From NCBI GenBank assembly GCA_027016475.1, contig JALUTL010000283.1, forward strand, positions 8,445 to 25,920: a stretch of DNA of 17,476 nt, read 5' to 3'. This DNA comes from Candidatus Heimdallarchaeota archaeon (GTDB taxonomy: Archaea > Asgardarchaeota > Heimdallarchaeia > Heimdallarchaeales > Kariarchaeaceae). Below, one piece after another: positions 15,851-17,476 of this stretch. Under the pieces are notes generated by a model. It searched no databases and was not told where the DNA came from. It saw only the letters and a program-made list of their open reading frames with translations. The stretch's first letter is position 1; each line of letters starts with the position of its first letter. Both the position numbers and the translations under genes were made by a program.

Positions 15851-16278
15851 TCTTTCAATTCCAAGACTGTCCAAGGGACTTTTGTCAGTCCAAGTGACTT
15901 GAAATAGCTCAACAAATTGTAGTCTTCGTCTTCCACAATGGTTCTGATAATTTTGATTCCAAGCCCATGAAACCGATTGATCAATTCTTTTCCAAGTTTC
16001 TTGCCTATTCCAAGGTTCCTGTGATCTGGATCCAATCCTACCATGTTTATCCAGCCAATAGTTTCCTCTTCTCCAAAGACTCCCTGTTCACTTTCTCCAA
16101 TAATGAATCCTGCCAGTACTCCATCTACCTCGGCACCAAGTGCAGTCAATGATTGGCCATGTTCAATTTTTGCAGACATTGTGTCCTCGTCTATTTTTTC
16201 TCCAGTAATTTTTTCGTAAATCCTAACCATGTGAGGAACATCATCCAGTTCCAATTCCCGTATTTTTGCATCAACCAT
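15847..16278 (-). CDS. GNAT-family N-acetyltransferase
   Basis: This small cytosolic acetyltransferase, about 143 residues, has the GNAT acetyl-CoA-binding motif A: strand INMVGLDPDHRN followed by R-x-x-G-I-G-K (the HRNLGIGKKLGKEL region), then a helix and the late beta strand with IRTIVEDEDYN and the terminal FKSLGL segment. The acceptor substrate cannot be predicted; protein N-termini, small amines and antibiotics are all known for the family. Start choice: the frame can begin at TTG 16305, but ATG 16278 follows GGAAG at about 8 bases and starts just before the domain (MVDAKIREL). A weak minus-strand TATA-like AAATTAT at 16326-16332 would give a leader of about 26 bases. It is convergent with PaaA-like gene 2, overlapping it by 4 bases, and divergent from the amidohydrolase, so no functional link follows from context. 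Confidence 0.85.
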   Translation of the reverse strand: MVDAKIRELELDDVPHMVRIYEKITGEKIDEDTMSAKIEHGQSLTALGAEVDGVLAGFIIGESEQGVFGEEETIGWINMVGLDPDHRNLGIGKKLGKELINRFHGLGIKIIRTIVEDEDYNLLSYFKSLGLTKVPWTVLELKD

Positions 16279-16462
16279 ATTCGCACTTCCTACAGGACAA
16301 CCCAAAAGCCTTTTTGTAACCCGTCATAATTTGGTGATTCCATCAGAAAAAAAATGACTTCGGTGCTAAATGAGTGTATTTTTGTCAATCATGGTCTATA
16401 GAAAGTTCATTTTGCTTAGAGCCCCGTGAAACATTATTATACAACTCCCTAGACTGACAATT
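16279..16462. other. Divergent intergenic region between the GNAT and amidohydrolase genes
   Basis: This 184-base non-coding spacer contains a weak leftward TATA-like site near 16326-16332 and a clearer rightward one at 16433-16442. No RNA gene, strong repeat or short reading frame with start signals was recognised. Confidence 0.45.
16433..16442 (+). promoter_or_regulatory. TATA box of the amidohydrolase gene
   Basis: ATTATTATAC is centred about 26 bases before ATG 16463. Transcription would start at or next to the A of the start codon, a leaderless arrangement, and there is no Shine-Dalgarno sequence. Confidence 0.45.
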
Positions 16463-17476
16463 ATGCGATTGGCCTTCATCAACGCCACAATCTACCCTAT
16501 CTCTAAACCTCCCATTGAACGTAGTGCATTATTGGTTGAAGATGGAAAAATCACTGCCGTTGGTGCATTGTCTTCTGTCAACACAGATCGATATGAAATT
16601 GTTGACTGCACCGGGAAACATATAACTCCCGGCTTTATCGATGCACATTCCCACGTCGGATTATGGGAGGAAGGTGCGGGACCTGGGCCTGCAAATAGCG
16701 ATGGAAATGAGATGACTTCCCCCATTACTCCCTACCTTCGCGCTATGGATGCAATCTTTCCCGAGGATATGGGGTTCGACGATGCCCGCAAGGGGGGAGT
16801 TACTACAATGGGAATAACCCCTGGATCAGGAAATCTCATAGGTGGACAGTTTTGTGTAGTGAAATCCTATGGTCATGTTGTTGATGAAATGATCATCAAA
16901 CAGCCAGCAGGAGTAAAAATGGCGCTGGGTGAAAATGCCAAACGGGTAGGATTTGAAAAGAACAGGGCTCCTACAACTCGAATGGGAAATGCATATTTGA
17001 TCCGCAAAGCATTTTATGATGCTATTGACTACCAAAGTGAATGGCAACAGTATCAGGAAGAATTGAGGGCAAATGAGGATAAACCGCCTGAGGAACAGAA
17101 GCCTATCAAGAAACCTAAATTTGACTTGGGGATGGAGATGTTGCTGAAAATATTGTCGGGAAGTGTCCCAGTCCGATGCCATTCTCATCGTGCAGACGAC
17201 ATCAGAACGGCCATACGTCTTTCTGATGAATTTGCCTTCAAGCTTATTATCGACCACGCTACAGAATCTCACAAAATCAAGGAAATCATCAAAGAACGGG
17301 ATCTTCCTGTGGTTGTGGGCCCATTGCTTACCTACAGGTCAAAACGCGAACTCAAAAACCGAACAATGGCAACACCAGGAATAATGATGAATGAAGGTGT
17401 AACAGTCTGCATCACAACCGATGCACCAGTGATACCTATCAATGGACTGAGGGATACAGTAATCATGGCCGTTCGC
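16463..17476 (+). CDS. Metal-dependent amidohydrolase, imidazolonepropionase-like (3' end outside the window)
   Basis: The frame is open to the right edge; 338 residues are visible. The N-terminal beta sandwich (about 1-55, with INATIYP and LLVEDGKITAVG) leads into the TIM-barrel amidohydrolase core. Metal-site motifs are PGFIDAHSH (H62, H64), GENAKR (156-161), CHSH with H240/H242, IDHATES with H265, and TTDAPV with D320, the acid that completes the site. This pattern matches the imidazolonepropionase-related amidohydrolases, a subgroup of the metallo-dependent hydrolase superfamily in which GEN-x-KR is also typical. A cytosolic hydrolase of a C-N bond is predicted, but the substrate is unknown and no histidine-degradation genes are adjacent. 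An insertion rich in Glu, Lys and Pro occurs at about 190-222. Only the C-terminal portion is lacking because of the window edge. Confidence 0.9.
   Translation, partial: MRLAFINATIYPISKPPIERSALLVEDGKITAVGALSSVNTDRYEIVDCTGKHITPGFIDAHSHVGLWEEGAGPGPANSDGNEMTSPITPYLRAMDAIFPEDMGFDDARKGGVTTMGITPGSGNLIGGQFCVVKSYGHVVDEMIIKQPAGVKMALGENAKRVGFEKNRAPTTRMGNAYLIRKAFYDAIDYQSEWQQYQEELRANEDKPPEEQKPIKKPKFDLGMEMLLKILSGSVPVRCHSHRADDIRTAIRLSDEFAFKLIIDHATESHKIKEIIKERDLPVVVGPLLTYRSKRELKNRTMATPGIMMNEGVTVCITTDAPVIPINGLRDTVIMAVR

Noticed and set aside
16826..17272. 148-codon minus-strand frame opposite the amidohydrolase
   Set aside because: It falls across the amidohydrolase core; the plus-strand frame carries all metal-site motifs.
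1..17476. tRNA, rRNA, CRISPR arrays, insertion sequences or attachment sites
   Set aside because: Coding density leaves only short gaps, and none of those gaps shows cloverleaf-like sequence, regular repeats, a transposase frame or flanking direct repeats by eye.

Overview
The window reads as chromosomal DNA of an archaeon. Support comes from TATA-like boxes centred about 26 bases before many start codons (giving leaderless or very short-leader mRNAs), a CDC48/VAT-type double AAA+ ATPase, cell-surface permeases packed with N-glycosylation sequons, and very tight gene packing. An Asgard lineage, perhaps Heimdallarchaeia-like, is a guess from the mix of oxygen-dependent CoA-aromatic-type genes and giant FtsX-like proteins; no rRNA or lineage marker is present to prove it. 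No tRNA, rRNA, CRISPR array or insertion sequence was seen.

Layout. (1) 2-6585, plus strand: the C-terminal part of a multi-pass PMT/ArnT-like glycosyltransferase, then two FtsX/MacB-type ABC permeases. The second permease is a 1352-residue giant with a glycosylated, beta-repeat ectodomain. The three are joined without gaps, and no ABC ATPase is visible. (2) 6587-8968, minus strand: a CDC48-like AAA+ protein whose D1 ring is degenerate. (3) 9190-11304, plus strand: a CopB-type (P1B-3) copper-exporting ATPase with a strictly periodic His-x-x N-terminus and an operator-like palindrome at its promoter. (4) 11308-13877 and 15092-15850: two crotonases and two paralogous PaaA/PaaC-type diiron proteins, each with its own promoter. 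They resemble pieces of the aerobic phenylacetyl-CoA/benzoyl-CoA epoxidation pathway without the usual PaaB, PaaD or PaaE. (5) 13936-14898: an AT-rich sugar-1-phosphate nucleotidylyltransferase inserted between the diiron genes. (6) 15847-16278, minus strand: a GNAT acetyltransferase. (7) 16463 to the window end: the N-terminal 338 residues of a metal-dependent amidohydrolase.

How they fit together. Region 1 looks like a cell-envelope operon, with the permeases translationally coupled. Region 4 could supply oxygen activation on a CoA-thioester (diiron proteins), ring or double-bond isomerisation (crotonase 2, which lacks the hydratase glutamates but has a PaaG-like acid residue) and hydration (crotonase 1, both catalytic glutamates present). 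This partial, non-canonical oxygenase module is the best candidate for an undescribed system here. The CDC48-like protein with an apparently hydrolysis-impaired D1 is the second.
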